The position numbers and the translations under genes were made by a program. The notes under the pieces are model-generated. The model was not told where the DNA came from and ran no database searches. It saw only the letters and a program-made list of their open reading frames with translations. Positions 33,001 through 43,956 of a stretch of 64,000 nucleotides of DNA are shown here, in pieces. Each line of letters starts with the position of its first letter. Positions within the stretch are counted from its first letter, which is position 1. This DNA is from Sialis fuliginosa (taxonomy: Eukaryota > Arthropoda > Insecta > Megaloptera > Sialidae): NCBI GenBank assembly GCA_961205875.1, contig OY540810.1, positions 2,852,001 through 2,916,000 of the forward strand. Direction: 5' to 3'.

Positions 33001-36000
33001 TGTTTTTTAGAAAGTCAGGGAAAAAAAGAAAAAGGTCATTGAATTGAAAGTAAGTAACAAGTGTAAAATTTTCAAGTTATGACCAAAAAAAAGGTCTTCA
33101 AATATTATTTCTGCACATTCTTGCTCCGGGACTCCCGGAGTCAGGGAATTTTGAATCTGTGGTCAGGGAAAAGTCTGGGAATTTTATTTCCAAAAACCAG
33201 TGGACACCCTAGCTTCCAAAAAATGTTTTTCGATTTTCAAAATCTATGCAAAGGTATGTTTTGCATGCTTACCCGGCTATAGCCTTTATTTATTTACTAG
33301 TTTGTGAATATTATTCACTTACCAATACTAAATAATCTTGTGTTCATAAAATGAAACGAAGCACAAAATATCATGGCAAATGGTCGACTCAGTTCTAACA
33401 ACAACCAAAATCCTACAGTTAGGTCAAAAATAAAACCGAACCAATGTATAATTAAAAAATCAATTTGATCTGTTGTCATAAATAATCTAAAATACAATAT
33501 TTTAAATTAGTAGGTACTATAATATATAGAAATTCTTATGTCCGGTATTATAAAGGAGCTAACAAAATTTGCTAGCTAGCAATTACATTCAAATGGGGTA
33601 TTGATTCTGTACTAGTATCTATGGATTAGTTATGGAATTTAGAGCAGTGACACTTCAACTAATTGTAACACAGTTGGCATCTTTCACCGTACAAAATAAT
33701 TTTCATAACTGTTTTAATACCGTTTGTATTTACCTACAACGCGTGCGCGAAACTTGTCAAAGTCATCAACAAACTCCAAAAGAACTGTCATATAAGTTTG
33801 ATATCTCAGTTGAAAGTGCTTGCTAGCTAACAAATTTGTTAGGTCCTTTATGATACCGGACATAAAAACCACTACTAATCTAGTGGTTAAAGACAATATA
33901 ACACAGGGGCGGACTAAGAAAAAATAGGGCGCTAGGTAAAAAATAAACAAAATCTAAAATAATTTAATTAGTTAAATAATTATTTATTTATTTTTTAGCA
34001 AATTACTGGCATATCAACAGACGGTATAAAAAAAATAATTTTGTATTTATAAAATTTAAAATAGAGCAGAAAAAAGAGGTGTCCATATTACCCTCCTATA
34101 ACTACATAATTTTTACTAACTTGAATGGGTCAAATACCCAATGCATTGACAGTCGAGTCATAGAATACCCCTGAAGCCACTCTGTGTCAGTCTTCTTAAG
34201 GCCAGCGTAAAAGTACAAAAGAAAAAATTGAAACTTCAAAATGAAGTAATTCCAATAAGGTACGTGGGTGTCTTTTTTACGTTTATCGAGCAAACCATCG
34301 ATCGACCTGTAAAATTAAATTATATAGATTCTTCACGCTAATAGGGGTGCCGCAAATCTATCTTCTATTTTAGGGTTCTGAATTTTTTTTTAGATATTTA
34401 ATATTCACAATAATTAAAGAAACAGTAACAAAGCAAAATTTAATCTAGGTACCTTTAGGTAAGGAGTAAGTACCTACATATATTTTAAATCAATGTAAAC
34501 ACAAAATCACAGCATATATTTAAAAAGTTTTAAAAAAACTTTTTTCTCGACGAACTATCTTATAATATCTTTATAACATATTTTGTCACATAATTCATGA
34601 ATAGGCATGATGCCTAATTAAAAAAAAACTATTCTATGATGATCTTACGTGTCTCCTATTACCAAAAAAATACTTATTTCTGCAGAAAATAAAGGTTTAA
34701 TCACTAAAATTGACCCTTTTAAAACTAATTTTGAATTTGACGCCAAAACGCTCGCAGGTGTCATGGCGCATTTTTGACGTCACGCCTATGTATACACTCA
34801 CTGTCAACAATAATAAATCCTTGTTCCATCGCTAACGTTTCTCGGTTTTAGTTTTGGTAACACAAAACTAAGCAAATTGATAATTTAAAACCACAAAATA
34901 ATTATTAGCGAATATCTCGCTTCCTATGACTCGGAGGTCAATAAGGGTTATTATATAAATGGTGTATTATTAAATTCTTAAGAAAAAAGGTTCTCTCCAT
35001 TTTTTTTTTAAAAACAACCGTTCTCGTGGTAGAGCGCGGAGAAAGTATGGCTATATATTTGCAAACGGTATGACTATGGCAATTGACTATTTATATAACA
35101 ATAATAAATACTTACATATAATAGTTTGCACTGGATCCTATAAGTAACAATGAACATAAACCAAACAAATAACTGTGGTTATTCCAAAACGATTTATCAA
35201 CCAAGAATAAATACCAATATGGCACTGCATACAAAATGGCACTTGCTTTAAACTTGTAACCCAGCATGATTCCCATCGCTCCTAAAATATTTATTTCTAC
35301 ATAGTTATAATTTTTCTAGCACAATTAATAATTACAGTGCCGTAACCAGAAGAAGGGGGGAGATTTTATGGGGGGGGCTATTGACAAATATAACATATAT
35401 ATTGGTATAACTATCGTAGCCTAAATTAAAATTATACACCTTAACCACAATAAAACAATGTCACTCGACACGTGTTTCGACTTCACAAGAAGTCCTCACA
35501 AAAGTTCCAGACTGAGGACTTCTTGTGAAGTTGAAACACGACATTGTTTTATTGTGGTTAAAGTGTATAATTTTAGTTTAGGTGACTAGAAACCACAGTT
35601 TCTCCGTTTTTCCAGTAATAACTATCGTAGGTTATAATATTGTTGGGGGTCAGGTCCCCTTGACCCCCCCTCCCCCCGCCGCTGATTACGCCACTGTATA
35701 AATATATTTTTCCTACCTATCCATAAAGCAGCATATACTAGTGCCATAGATTGTAGAGGAGCTGGACGAATAAACGGAAATAACGGAAAATGGCAGTCTC
35801 TAGGATCACCCCACCGGATATCCGCTTCAGATCCACCGCGTTCTTCAACTGTATCCAGCATCATTAATAAACCTAAATAATCATTTAAATTAATATTTAT
35901 ACATTTAATTAATTATTGGGCGAGTCTAAACTAACCGCTACTTTTACTGATTTTTTTGATTTATTTATTTTTTGTGTAAAAAGTTCACTTCTTTATAAAT

Positions 36001-37552
36001 GTGACGCTTAAATGGTAAGAAGCAATAAGAAAGAACATGTTTTTCATTATTACATATTATTTTAAAAATTACTTAACATGCAATGAAGTAAAAATTATTT
36101 ATATCAATTGTGTGTAACGCCAAATCAAATCAATCTAGCTTTATTTTTATGTTTACATCTACCTGTATTAATAGTCACAGTATACAAAAAAACCTAAATG
36201 GAATGAGATTTTGCAGATTTACCTAACTTATTATTAGTAACTTAGTTTAAATAACCTTCCGAAATTTGTAACGGCCGTTACAGGTACTTATGAGTATTTT
36301 ACAAATCTAATAATAATTGTGCAAAATTCTCCTTTTAACATAGTGAAGTTAATAAAAAAATCAGTTCCTTTCCAGGTATTATTTCATATTATAAAATATT
36401 AATATCAAAAATATCGTTTTGATTAGCGTAAACTTGTAAAATCCATATTATTAATTAAGACCTTCTTAAAGGCAGTGGCGAAGCGTCCATGGAAGCAGTG
36501 CTTCCCTTTCTTTATGGCTAAATTAATACAAATCTGTGTTTTCAGTTAATAAATAATTTAAAAAAATGTCGATTTTTGACCAAAATTTTTTTGTCGGCTT
36601 TTAAAGTATTATACATGTCATTATATAGATTTTGACACGCTGATTCCAAATCCGTCAACTAAAATCAATTCCGACCACACGTTCCAAAGTTATGGCCTTT
36701 TTTCTCCAAAAATTTGAAAAAACTAAAACTTTGAGAGGCTATATCTCGAGAACGGTTTGAGATACAGACCTGCGGTTTGAAACATTCAACTTTTCACGTC
36801 ATTTTCTATACAATAAACATACTTTTAACGAAATCAAAAATTCAAAATTTTTTAGTGAAATTTCCTGCAGTCAACTTCAACTCGTCATACAAATATCGAC
36901 TAAAATACAAGAAAATAAGACGTAGAATCATTTAGTTACTATATAAATATATAAGAATTTATTTAAAAAAGTAAAAGCTTGAACTTAAAGTGTTTCATAA
37001 CTAGTTTTTTTGTTAATAGGAGGGGGAGGATTGACAAAATATGCTTCCCTTATTAAAAATTTCACGCCTCGCCACTGATGTACATACTTGCTTAAATTAT
37101 GATTATATGAAATTTTGTTAAAATGCTGAAATGTTAAAATGATTAGGTATATTTTTACAACTGTTTTTTTTTTAAATCAAAAATTTTTAACTGTTGGCGA
37201 GAATCCTAAATACTTCCTTTAGGGCTAGATAGCACTACAGTTGTACAGGAGTGAACATTAAACAAATAAATTTTTTTAATCAACTTGGGTTCCAAACAAA
37301 AATTAGGGGGACCGTGGGTTATCAATTTGAGTTGCAGGGGAGCCGCGACATCAAAAAGTTTAATAAGCACTAACCAAATAAAAACCTGGTGACGCCTAAG
37401 CTTGCTGGATCTGATGGTTTATACATATAATAAATGAGATCATCGAAGGAGCGTATTTCACTGTCCTTAATCCTTTTTATAAGTGATTTCAAAGAAAGAC
37501 ATTCTGGTCCCGTACAATCAGTCTTTGTTTTATTTCTTGATGGTGTTGCCAT
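30038..37552 (-). CDS. GGCX: Vitamin K-dependent gamma-glutamyl carboxylase
   Basis: Coding exons in order on the minus strand: 37552-37375, 35872-35717, 35281-35116, 34306-34121, 33486-33323, 32764-32505, 31797-31530, 31271-30954 and 30447-30038. All joins keep frame; the protein is 701 aa (human 758). Matches to human GGCX are strong throughout: PSDPASLGVTRFLFG, RPAPLQSMALVYAALWIG, FWNNHSYLFGL, HVPYWNYFILKFQF, GYSM, LFLPYSHS, GYNNWTNGLYGYSWDMMVH, FQQRMFNP, EWSPFKP and VMFVADFPG. The catalytic base lysine (human Lys218, in AGVKK) is conserved in AGLKKTD at residues 204-205. The enzyme sits in the ER membrane and carboxylates glutamate using reduced vitamin K, oxygen and CO2. The hydrophobic N-terminal half is the multi-pass membrane part; the C-terminal half is lumenal. 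The C-terminus is shorter than in vertebrates. Introns are loaded with MITEs. The ATG lies in AAAATGG, five bases after a good acceptor, which implies an upstream untranslated exon (see 41364-41450). Confidence 0.95.
30503..30813. mobile_element. TGTCCGG-family MITE in GGCX intron 8
   Basis: Starts TGTCTGGTACCTAACC and ends TTTATAATACCAGACA. The left end has been altered by a CCTAACCTAACC run. The interior matches 33540-33861 and 44140-44471 (TCAACTTATTATAACACAGT, TTGGCAACTC, AAACTTCAAATGAACTGG). Confidence 0.7.
31833..32472. mobile_element. TIR element in GGCX intron 6
   Basis: Left GGTTTTACTGTAACCGATGT and right ACATCGGTTACAGTAAAACC are inverse copies of about 30 bp. The interior contains a stretch with TTTTTACCCCATCTGGGG. 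No target duplication is clear. It takes up most of the intron between 31798 and 32504. Confidence 0.65.
32815..33290. mobile_element. Nested inverted repeats in GGCX intron 5
   Basis: Outer inverted repeat: GTAAGCATGCAAAACATTCC (about 32823) against GTATGTTTTGCATGCTTACC (about 33252). Nested inside is an element of about 279 bp (32933-33211) running from AGTGTCTACTTTCTGGAAAG to CCAAAAACCAGTGGACACCC, with internal repeats of AGTCAGGGAA, a DNA-transposon type seen in many animals. Confidence 0.6.
33540..33861. mobile_element. TGTCCGG-family MITE in GGCX intron 4
   Basis: Termini TGTCCGGTATTATAAAGGAG and CCTTTATGATACCGGACA, flanked by TA on both sides. Internal GCTAGCTAGCAATTACATTC and its counterpart GCTTGCTAGCTAACAAATTT extend the inverted repeat. 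Best-preserved copy of the family. Confidence 0.8.
34322..35115. other. GGCX intron 3, nothing recognised
   Basis: AT-rich intron sequence with no gene and no repeat that I can type. GACGTCACGCCTATGTATAC near 34775 is the only GC-richer segment. Confidence 0.4.
35335..35696. mobile_element. hAT-like element containing a Penelope fragment
   Basis: Left end CAGTGCCGTAACCAGAAG and right end CTGATTACGCCACTG are hAT-like (CAGTGGCGTA type), each with a G- or C-run. No clean 8-bp duplication was found. The middle (35425-35581) is an inverted pair of Penelope-derived ends. It lies in GGCX intron 2 and ends 21 bases from exon 2. Confidence 0.6.
35425..35581. ncRNA. Head-to-head pair of broken hammerhead ribozymes (Penelope-derived)
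   Basis: Both strands carry ACTTCTTGTGAAGT helix II with GAAACACG next to it, as at 62100-62152, in opposite orientation around about 35505. The minus-strand copy has lost CTGATGA (reads TTGTGAG); the plus-strand copy has CTGAGGAC (deletion) and lacks the GTC cleavage site. Both should be inactive. Confidence 0.6.
36473..37077. mobile_element. hAT-like element with nested palindrome arm, GGCX intron 1
   Basis: Termini CAGTGGCGAAGCGTCCATGG and CACGCCTCGCCACTG, with internal mirrored GCTTCCCTT blocks. The region 36568-36990 matches one arm of 9395-9790 at high identity, so a foldback element has jumped into (or been captured by) the hAT-like copy. No 8-bp duplication was recognised. Confidence 0.6.
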
Positions 37553-37647
37553 TTTGGCTAGAACAAAAATTTATTTTTTAATAATTATTACACATGACCT
37601 CCTTCGTAGTGTATTATAATAATAAAATGTACATTTATTATAAGACT

Positions 37648-38475
37648 AGCTGGGCCCGCGCAGCTTCGCTCGCGTGGACTACGGAATATTGTTTAGGATT
37701 TAAAAAATATATAGTTGAATTAAGTACAAACACGATTAGTTATTTTTCTAATAAAAACCAAACAACACTTAAATTACCTACCTAACAAAAGCGAATCAGA
37801 ACAAAAAGTAAAAATAATTTTTGTTCTATTTAAAAGTTAATTATTGAAAACAAAATAAACAATTGACAATCAAAAGAATACCGGCCTGTTCCCTCTGCCC
37901 TGCGTCTACTCGACACGCTCCCTCGCCGTACGCTGCGACACGGGTCACAATCGCACGAATAATATGTTCCCGTATAACATATATTTCGATATTTTCTAAA
38001 CTATACGACCAAATTGGATGCTGTAAAGGGCAAATTATATCTACTTAAGTACTTATGACGATGAAATAATTTATTTCGATAAAGATTAATGTTTTGCAGG
38101 TCATAAGTCCACGTAAACAGAACCCAAATATTTTTAATTTTCTTTGTAACATAAAAGCAGTCATTGTGGCTTAAATACAAAAGTTAGATATATGAAGTCG
38201 TGGACTTTATTGTAGATCTTTTGATTCTACACAATTCTTTAATACATTATTTTGTTCAATACTGAACGGTTTTGCTGACGGAAAATTTGTTTCCGACTTG
38301 ATTTACTATTATCGTCACTGCTTAGTTGTTACCTAACCTAACCTAACCTGGCCAGAGAACGTACCTATGAATAAAAAAAACACGTAAATCGGATAAGTGG
38401 TTCTCGAGTGATAAGCACACTAACGGACAGACAGACATACAAAGACACGTTGAGCTTTATATACATATATAGATA
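37648..38475 (+). mobile_element. Interspersed repeat, longest copy (CTAGCTGGGCCCGCG ... GAGCTTTATATA)
   Basis: Starts ACTAGCTGGGCCCGCGCAGC followed by TCGCTCGCGTGGACTACGG, and ends CGTTGAGCTTTATATACATA. The right half is the source match of 1-411. Related starts occur at 42972 (CTAGCTGTTACTCGCTACTT) and, reversed, at about 56475-56497. Contains a CCTAACCTAACC run near 38336. It begins about 95 bases upstream of the GGCX start codon, inside the presumed 5' UTR intron. Confidence 0.6.
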
Positions 38476-38888
38476 ACAACGTAACGATATAAGTACAATA
38501 GCTTAAACATGGAATTTATTAACAGTTACTTTATTATCCTATTCGCTATTATCAACTTTATATATACTTTACTATAACCAAATCTCGTTAACTATAAATT
38601 GTATACAACAGATACCTTTCACAATATCACGTATGTAACTTACACTACTATACAATATAAATACAAATATAATACATATCACCCGATACAAGAAATTGTA
38701 AGGTTTATAAATAATTCCATGTAACAGTAATTTACAATTTACTTAGGCAGATGTTAAGTCATACTAAACGACTGCCTCCTGTATAAATAACAACAAACCT
38801 ACAGTGAACTGATAAATGTATAATTATGTATGTATATATTATACTGACAAAGATGCGGGTCATAGGTCACTATAAGATCTATATATAT

Positions 38889-40204
38889 CAGCGTTTCTCA
38901 ACTTTTCAGGCCCTCCGCACACGGTGCGACTGTTTTGCAACGAGAATCGCGAACCAGTTGCGGAAGCGACTATTTTACAACTGGTTTGCAATCGATTTAA
39001 GTCCTAGCTTCGCACACGAGTGTGACTGAATCTTGATCAGTCGACAGTTTTATGGGAATTGCTGTGAAGAAAAAACGCGATTTTTTAAAGTTTTTTTGAC
39101 GTTTTGCAACAAATCAAGCATTCTTGAACACCCAGGACTATAATATACAGGGTGGCGCAACGAAAACGAAACGGTTGCGTTTTTGGTCAGTTAAAATAAG
39201 ATTTTGAAAAAACGCTCGAACACGTCGATTTTGCTTTCAAGGGGGACATCTTTTGCAAGAATCTTTTCAACCCTCTACGCTATGAGCACAACCCTTAAAA
39301 TTTTAAATAACATGATAGGGCAAGTGATACCTCATTTGAAAGGTTTTTTCATTCTAAACAAGGTGCTTTTTGTTTTTTTCAAATCTGTTTAATTTTAGTC
39401 AATTTATTTACATTTTTAATTCCATGAATGCATTTATTTTCTGATCAACAAAACAAACATTCAGAACTAAAATTCAAAACAAAGTAAGCTTATTTTCTTA
39501 TCAGATAATTCACAAAAATTTACTAACATCCAAAACTTTAATTAATTCAATAAATGTTCAAATTGAGCTCCGCTAGCTTTCATACAAAAATACAAGTTTT
39601 GCTCAAAATTATTTCTCACTTGTTGAAACGTTTGGGGAGTTGTAAGTTGGCGACATTCCTCGATAATAAGCTTACTTTGTTTTGAATTTTAGTTGTAAAT
39701 TGTTGTTTTGTTGATCAGAAAATAAATGCATTCATTGAACTACAAATGTAAATAAATTGACTAAAATTCAACAGATTTGAAAAAAACAAAAAGCACCTTG
39801 CTTAGAATGAAAAATCCTTTCAAATGAGGTATCACTTGCCCTATCATGCTATTTAAAATTTTAAGGGTTGTGCTCATAACGCAAAGGGTTGAAAAGATTC
39901 TTGCAAACATTTTATTGCAAAAGATGTCCCCCTTGAAAGCAAAATCGACGTGTTCGAGCGTTTTTTCAAAATCTTATTTTAACTGACCAAAAACGCAACC
40001 GTTTCGTTTTCGTTGCGCCACCCTGTATGTATAAAACTTCATGTTTTTCCACCTCTTCGACGAATTTAATGATTATTTATTCAGAATGAACTAACTAAGT
40101 AGGTAATTATTAATAGGATATATAATTTTTTTTTTCATTTTTTCTTGATATGCTCGCGCCCCCCATTTAGTTTTATGACGCCCCCAACAGGTTGAGAATC
40201 GCTG
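38889..40204. mobile_element. hAT element with nested palindromic MITE
   Basis: Termini CAGCGTTTCTCAACTTTTCA and AACAGGTTGAGAATCGCTG fit the classic hAT pattern (CAGCGTTTCTCAACC). Flanks ATATATAT and ATATATGT are a probable 8-bp duplication. Most of its length is the nested element 39148-40025. The remaining hAT sequence at 38908-39025 holds its own GGTGCGACTG/CGAGTGTGACTG-like inverted repeats. Confidence 0.7.
39148..40025. mobile_element. 878-bp palindromic TA-flanked element (CAGGGTGGCGCAACG)
   Basis: Termini CAGGGTGGCGCAACGAAAAC and GTTTTCGTTGCGCCACCCTG, flanked by TA. Arms of about 370 bp are near-perfect complements (AAAAACGCTCGAACACGTCG, GGGCAAGTGATACC). Inserted inside the hAT element at 38889-40204, so it is younger. 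Confidence 0.85.
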
Positions 40205-40394
40205 ATATATGTATATTACTCGTAAGTAGTCTTCTAAATTTTATTTATTGATGTTTGAAAACAATAATGTACTTTATTTATATAAAAAATATAGGGTCAG
40301 AAATTAATGTCATTTTTTTGTTCGTAAATGAGATTTATATAAAAAAAATTTTTTTTTTAAATCCGATTAAAATTTTTTTTTTGAAAAGTATATA

Positions 40395-40640
40395 TAATAA
40401 TATAATTAAATATCGGCATGGAGAACCAAAATTAATAGGTCTGGAGTACTCACTGGGACAAACATTTTCCTCAAAAATAATTAAAATCGGTGCATTTTTA
40501 CTGTAGTTATCTTGAACGAAAGAAAATTTTACGTACAGACACACAGACACACGCACAGCCCCCATACGGAAATTAACTTTTTTACGTTTCATTCAAATCT
40601 GCTCTTATCTTAGACGCGATTTTTCGACGGTATTACAATA
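40395..40640 (+). repeat. Microsatellite-bearing repeat (GGAGTACTCACTG family)
   Basis: Contains CGGCATGGAGAACC, GGTCTGGAGTACTCACTGGG, ACAGACACACAGACACACGC and CGATTTTTCGACGGTATTAC. The same order is found at 58367-58885 and, reversed, at 63511-63800. Confidence 0.7.
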
Positions 40641-40755
40641 AATAAAATCAAAATTAAAAAAATGTTATTAAATTAATACTGTTATATTTGTTTTATATAT
40701 ATATATTGTTTTTATATATATAATTATTATAATAATTATTTATTTGCGAAATGTA

Positions 40756-41153
40756 CAGTCGCCTGCAGAACTCGTCTGGCACCCTAAATGCTAGAATCGC
40801 TTACAACAGTTCCAAATTTAAAGACAAACATCATCGGTTATCTTTTTCTATCAATAATTTAATTACTAATTTAAATACTAAAATTCGGAATATCAAATAT
40901 TTATTGCAACAAAATTTACGTATACAATTTTCAATAGATTACATAATAATTTAATTGCACAAATATGTATGAGTACCTATTATAAACGAAGAGTAGTTCT
41001 TTATCTAGCAAATGAATTTAAAAATATCTGCCTTTGTTTGATACATGGAGAAATGATTTAAATATTATAATAATAATCAAATGGGAGGAACCAACTAAGT
41101 TTGTGATAAACGAAAATGAATACAAACTGCAAGACCATTAATGCAGGCGACTG
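40756..41153. mobile_element. TA-flanked MITE (CAGTCGCCTGCA)
   Basis: Short inverted termini CAGTCGCCTGCAGAA and AATGCAGGCGACTG, flanked by TA. Total 398 bp. Internal TAGAATCGCTTACAACAG is shared with 5550-5575. An open frame of 67 codons shows no family resemblance. Confidence 0.65.
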
Positions 41154-41363
41154 TACATTCTAAACAACCATAAATAAATTATAAAAAAAAACAACATCGA
41201 ATATTTAAAAAAAAAACACCAATACTGCCAACCAAATATTTAAGTTCTAATTACCATTTTTATCAAATTGGCATCACTGCATGCATACAAATATCATATA
41301 AATGTATTCATCGTAAAAGATGGCCCTTTATTTTATACGTAAATAAATCAAATAAAACTTACC

Positions 41364-41450
41364 GTCAACTGGTATGGTCGATTAAAATGAACTGCATCGA
41401 CTGCAATAGCGACGCGTCTGGAGTCTGGAGCATTCTTGAGAGAGAAGACG
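41364..41450 (-). other. GGCX: Probable 5' untranslated exon of GGCX with a 22-codon upstream ORF
   Basis: The minus strand reads CCATACCAGTTGACG then GTAAGTTTTATT, a consensus donor with its last exon base at 41363. Four kb downstream the GGCX ATG lies five bases after the acceptor TTTTTGTTCTAG (exon base 37557), which needs a partner donor. The segment is clearly GC-richer than its surroundings, as expected for a promoter and first exon. A short open frame (ATG at 41433, stop TGA at 41367-41365) would act as an upstream ORF. The 5' limit is unknown. Inference from splice signals only. Confidence 0.5.
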
Positions 41451-41458
41451 TCGTTAAC

Positions 41459-41471
41459 GTTGCCTAGCAAC
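41459..41471. promoter_or_regulatory. Perfect RFX X-box
   Basis: GTTGCCTAGCAAC fits the X-box consensus GTTRCC-N-RGYAAC exactly with a one-base spacer, and is followed by another C. It lies 10-100 bases upstream of the inferred GGCX first exon. X-boxes usually drive ciliary genes, so either GGCX is expressed with ciliated cells here or another transcript starts at this promoter. Confidence 0.55.
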
Positions 41472-41611
41472 CAATTGACGACAACCTTTGCGCAGCCGCC
41501 TAGGAAGCTGTATTTTATCATAGTATGTATTCAAATGTAGGTATTTTATTACTATTACTATCGGTAAATTGAAATTAGATTAAACAAGGTGGCAACTACA
41601 TTACCTAGTGA

Positions 41612-41948
41612 CAGTGGCGTAGCGAGGGGGGGGCAAGGGGGGTTATCATGCCCCGGGCGCTACTTACAGAAGGGCGCCAAATGGCTCTGAATCTTTTGAA
41701 CCGCATAGCATAAACACAATGTCAGAATATGCAACTGAAGACCTTTTTTTTTGTTTTTTTAGTCGTGAAAATGTAGAATGTATTTAATAAATAAGATAAG
41801 AGAAATTAAAAACTGAAAACCTTTTTTTTTTTTTTTAGTAACGCCAATTACTATTTTTTTATAAAATTTTTATTTTTTTTTTAATTATTTTTGGGGGCGC
41901 CAAAAAGATATCGTGCCCCGGGCGCCAATTATGCTTGCTACGCCACTG
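41612..41948. mobile_element. hAT MITE with 8-bp target duplication
   Basis: Termini CAGTGGCGTAGC and GCTACGCCACTG are perfect 12-bp inverted repeats. Flanks CCTAGTGA (41604-41611) and CTTAGTGA (41949-41956) are an 8-bp duplication with one mismatch. G-rich and C-rich subterminal runs (GGGGGGGCAAGGGG; GCCCCGGGCGCC) are typical. Total 337 bp, no coding capacity. Confidence 0.85.
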
Positions 41949-42113
41949 CTTAGTGATGTACTCTTCCTTCTGTTCGATTGCAATTTGCAACCGACTCGAT
42001 GGAGTCGATTATTGAAATGTGTCACCTTATTTTAAATTAGACCGGAAGTAAGATCTAGAAACTATTAAATCTGATATAACATATACAGGCTGATTTACAG
42101 CGAATGTAAAAAA

Positions 42114-42851
42114 AACATCTGCCAAGTAAATGCACAGTGCTTCCTCGTGCTAAGTTCACCAAAACCGATAGTGTTCAGATAAATTGCCTGGCATTGGTTA
42201 ACCATTTAATTTTTATACAAATTTTACTAAAAAATCTTAGTTCGAAATTTTTCTTAAAACGCACCTGAATATTTTTTCATATATTTTTAATTTTTTGACA
42301 ATTTCAATCTAAATCTAAATTTATGCAAATGTCAAAATGACATTTAAAACGCCAAAATGACATTTAAAACGTCAAAATTACATTTAATATGGCCAAGCAA
42401 ATATCAATTTAGAAAAACACAACACGAATTTTTAAATTAAATTGAGATAAATCTTTGTAAGGGAATATTTTACAACAAACATTGTAGACCCATATTATAG
42501 GAAATTTAATGCTCTACAAAAAATATTCTATAAAATTTTCACGTAACATGTGTCGTTCTTGAGAATCTTGAAAATTTGATGATTTTGAAATGGGACCGTC
42601 CTCAAGCCAGACCAAGTTTTAACAATATCGGTTCAGTGGTTCATAAGTTATGCGTGTGACAAGGATTCAGGGGACAGACCGACACACACGGACGGACGGA
42701 CGGACAGACAGACACACACGGAACGAAAAGTGTTTGTCTTGACGTGAAATGGAAAGATAAATTTAAAATTTTGAAATCGGAGAACAATTTTTTTGTCTCA
42801 ATCTGAAACGATCATAAAGCTTCTCGTATCTTCGATATTGCGAGGAAGCAA
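42114..42851 (+). mobile_element. Complete element, CATCTGCC/GCTTCCTCG family
   Basis: Best-preserved full copy: AACATCTGCCAAGTAAATGC start, (GACA/GGAC)n microsatellite at about 42689-42720, and hairpin end CTTCTCGTATCTTCGATATT plus GCGAGGAAGC. It has inverted GCTTCCTCG near both ends. 738 bp, no coding capacity. Intergenic between GGCX and the lysozymes. Confidence 0.8.
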
Positions 42852-42967
42852 TAACAACAGCTGATTGATAATAATGTTACTTTAAGCAAAAAACTTTGTG
42901 TCCGAAAATTCTTTGTGAAAAAGCTACAACCCTCCAAAGATTTTGCTTGTACTTACAATTAGTTTAT

Positions 42968-43300
42968 ATTTAAAACTAGCTGTTACTCGCTACTTCATTC
43001 GTGTGGAATTTAGGTTCAATGGGAGCTGTCAGAAAAGGAGAGAATCCACTTGGCATAAAACCCATGAAGAAGAAGATTTTTGTTATGATAGTTGGTTAAA
43101 CAGGTCTCGCGTACAAATGTCACACACCATTTTTTTATTTATTTTTTTTTTTTCGGAATGCAAAGTAGCCTATGTCCTTCCTCAGGATGTAAGCTATATC
43201 CTTGCCAAATTTCATCAAGATCGGTTCAGTGGCTTGAAAGATACTTTTGCATTTATAATATTATTATGGATAATATTTTTACATATTTATATAAATGGTA
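42968..43300 (+). repeat. Interspersed repeat (CTAGCTGTTACTCGCTACTT)
   Basis: Starts CTAGCTGTTACTCGCTACTT, with TTCGTGTGGAATTTAGGTTC, and ends near TTTCATCAAGATCGGTTCAG. This arrangement is common to insect interspersed repeats with the CGGTTCAGTGG motif; fragments occur at about 51605-51790, 52180-52250 and 61095-61160. The open frames here are not genes. Superfamily not determined. Confidence 0.5.
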
Positions 43301-43956
43301 TATTGATTTAAATATAAAATACATATTATGTAACAATATTTATTTGACGAAAATATTTATTCATTAAAATTCGCATTTCACTTTACCCTAATGCAGATGG
43401 ATTTGTTTTTCAATAGCTAGTTCACTGAGTAGAAAATTTATGTTGAATATTTCCGACAAAATTAGCACGTAATACATTTTGTAATTTAAAACATCCGTAT
43501 TAAGTAAAATTCTGCATTCTTTCTTTGGCATTGATATTTCTCGTAAACGGTTTATCCTATGATAAATGAGTAAGTATGTGTATTTTAGTTTCTTATATCC
43601 ATGTCTAATACCCCCCCTACCCTCTTTGGTTCTCTCTTGTTCTCCTATCTATAAAAAAATTGAAATATGCAAGTGACCCTGTTTAAAAAATGTATTTTTT
43701 TATAATTTATTTTTAGAAATCGAGAAACATAAATTACTATCCGATTATATTGAAATATATGTTTCCTTTATATATTGACACCTCTATCGAGTCCAATGTA
43801 ACAGTGTATTAGTCACAGTTTGTAGGGAGCGGAAAATATGCCGCTTTATGTACAATTTGACACGCGCATATGTTTACTTCTCTATTACATAAAAGTACAT
43901 TTAACTTACATTTCTGATAACCTATCAATTATTTTATGATATATATTCTGTATAAT
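43300..43956. other. Intergenic, nothing recognised
   Basis: AT-rich sequence without a gene or a repeat that I can type. Confidence 0.4.

Noticed and set aside
38334..38360. CCTAACCTAACC run as a telomere or telomeric insertion
   Set aside because: Only a few units, inside an interspersed repeat; similar short runs occur elsewhere in the window.
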